Positions 63,179 through 64,000 of a DNA stretch of 64,000 nucleotides are shown in pieces. Source of the stretch: an uncultured Chitinophaga sp. (GTDB lineage: Bacteria > Bacteroidota > Bacteroidia > Chitinophagales > Chitinophagaceae); contig NZ_CALEJS010000033.1 of the NCBI RefSeq assembly GCF_937898475.1, forward strand, positions 124,001 to 188,000, written 5' to 3'. The notes beneath the pieces were generated by a model. The model was not told the DNA's origin. It ran no database searches and saw only the letters and a list, made by a program, of their open reading frames with translations. Made by a program: the position numbers and the translations under genes. How positions within the stretch are numbered: position 1 is the first letter of the stretch; the number at the start of each line of letters is the position of its first letter.

Positions 63179-63712
63179 ATGCTGTCGAAAATGACAAAAG
63201 ACAAAATCCTCCTACTAACAATCATCCTCACTATCGCCGGTACGCTACATTCATTTGCCTGTTCTTGTCAGGAAGATATCAGTGTTTCAGCAAGCTTACA
63301 TTATTCCGATGCTGCCTTCAGTGGTAAAGTTATTTCCAAAATCCTGACAACAAATTATGACAGCCTGGGAATAGTCACCACCGGGGATAAAAATGTAGCA
63401 TACTTTAACTGGCGTGAAATCCCCTCAACCGTTGTAAGGATAAAGGTTGATAAGAAATTTAAAGGAAAATTGGCAAGTGACACGATCACCATCCTGACAC
63501 CCTACAACGGAGCAGCCTGCGGATATAACTTTCAAGTAGGCCAACGATACATTGTATATGCAACCGTGATTGACAAGCTACCAATGATCAACAAACTTAA
63601 AAGACGAACATTTGATAACAAAACATTCTGGACAAACCTCTGCCTCCGGACCCAGAACTGGAACACAGACGAAGAAAATGCAATAATCAAAGAAGTAAGT
63701 AATAAAGCCTGA
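63179..63712 (+). CDS. Secreted TIMP/NTR-like protein
   Basis: The 177-aa protein has a signal peptide (LLLTIILTIAGTLHSFACSC) whose end carries CSC at the mature N-terminus, the place of the first cysteine of the TIMP/netrin-like fold. Then SDAAFSGKVISKI, VVRIKVDKKFKGKLASDTIT and AACGYNFQVGQRYIVYATV follow, a beta-barrel pattern of bacterial TIMP-like proteins. Function is unknown. It starts 4 nt after the YbjQ-like gene; the Met at 63191 is an alternative start. Confidence 0.75.
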   Translation: MLSKMTKDKILLLTIILTIAGTLHSFACSCQEDISVSASLHYSDAAFSGKVISKILTTNYDSLGIVTTGDKNVAYFNWREIPSTVVRIKVDKKFKGKLASDTITILTPYNGAACGYNFQVGQRYIVYATVIDKLPMINKLKRRTFDNKTFWTNLCLRTQNWNTDEENAIIKEVSNKA

Positions 63713-63722
63713 TACCAGATAT

Positions 63723-64000
63723 ATGGACGATCCAAACGAAATGGCACAACGCCACTCCGCAGGTGCAACCGTTACGCACGCTTCACCTTTTGACAATCTG
63801 ACTGAAGTCTGTTGCGTAGGACACATTTATGCCCTGACACTGGCTTTCTTTAATGATGCAAACTCCATCCAATATCTGAACAGATATCTTGACTATTACC
63901 TGACCCAACCGTCCCTCTACTTCGATCAGAAGGAGGTCATGGAGGCGGCGCTGTTCTTAGACAAGCTGAACAACACCACCAATTTTAACACGCATTCAGA
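63723..64000 (+). CDS. DUF6000-like protein, 3' end cut by window
   Basis: The frame starts at ATG 63723 and stays open to the end of the window. The visible 92 residues include CCVGHIYALTLAFFND, YLNRYLDYYLTQPSLYFDQK and VMEAALFLDKLNN, like DUF6000 proteins. The C-terminus is beyond the window. It begins 10 nt after the TIMP-like stop, in the same orientation, so it may share its transcript. No signal peptide. Confidence 0.7.
   Translation, partial: MDDPNEMAQRHSAGATVTHASPFDNLTEVCCVGHIYALTLAFFNDANSIQYLNRYLDYYLTQPSLYFDQKEVMEAALFLDKLNNTTNFNTHS

Overview
The window looks like chromosome from a Bacteroidota bacterium, most likely family Chitinophagaceae and plausibly Chitinophaga-like (inferred from gene content, not from a marker gene). 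Supporting signs are a TonB-type outer-membrane barrel protein beside a GLPGLI protein, DUF1080 (3-keto-disaccharide hydrolase) and GH43 proteins, MacB/FtsX permeases of the Bacteroidota type, many lipoproteins, RHS proteins with a PAAR-like head, a class I lanthipeptide leader of the Bacteroidota type, and a TAnnTTTG promoter element. I see no rRNA, tRNA, CRISPR array, prophage or insertion sequence.

Layout. 1-6.7 kb: a truncated ABC permease, a GH43 lipoprotein, a YegP-type protein, and a membrane-anchored HTH protein divergent from a secreted lectin-like protein. 6.8-8.6 kb: a nitric-oxide-type locus (Rrf2 regulator, truncated haemoglobin, small membrane protein) followed by the wreck of a quinol NO reductase; two operator-like repeats of identical geometry lie before the regulator and the globin gene. 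9-14.1 kb: an AT-richer accessory stretch with an O-antigen-ligase-type gene broken by an in-frame TAG, an alpha/beta hydrolase, and an orphan RHS tip carrying an NlpC/P60-like domain with a lipoprotein as likely immunity partner. 14.1-21 kb: methyltransferase, outer-membrane barrel with GLPGLI partner, and a two-component system. 21-29 kb: a large propeller/HEAT/cytochrome c lipoprotein, a DUF1080 protein and small secreted or DUF proteins. 29-36.6 kb: a co-directional run of TPR lipoprotein, exported isoaspartyl methyltransferase, spermidine-synthase-like membrane protein and a MacB-type permease, ending in a decayed monooxygenase gene. 37-45 kb: hydrolase, lipoproteins, MarR-DUF2000 pair, an orphan class I lanthipeptide precursor, SDR/HxlR divergent pair and TerC. 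45.3-49.8 kb: a full-length RHS toxin with PAAR-like N-terminus and probable immunity gene. 50-56.8 kb: SMR exporter, DUF899 protein, katG with an OxyR-like site, and a large GH43 protein. 57-60.8 kb: a flavin amine oxidase next to a thiamine-dependent 2-oxo-acid decarboxylase. 61-64 kb: an AT-richer run of small genes including YbjQ-, TIMP- and DUF6000-like proteins.

Functionally the window mixes polysaccharide use (two GH43, DUF1080, lectin-like proteins), oxidative and nitrosative stress defence (katG, globin, regulator), and competition or secretion (two RHS loci, one lanthipeptide precursor). Several genes are visibly decaying (NO reductase, O-antigen ligase, monooxygenase), and two kinds of palindromic intergenic repeat are present. 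Start codons were adjusted where the longest open frame began at a TTG/GTG or far upstream of a signal peptide or domain; these choices are stated in the entries.
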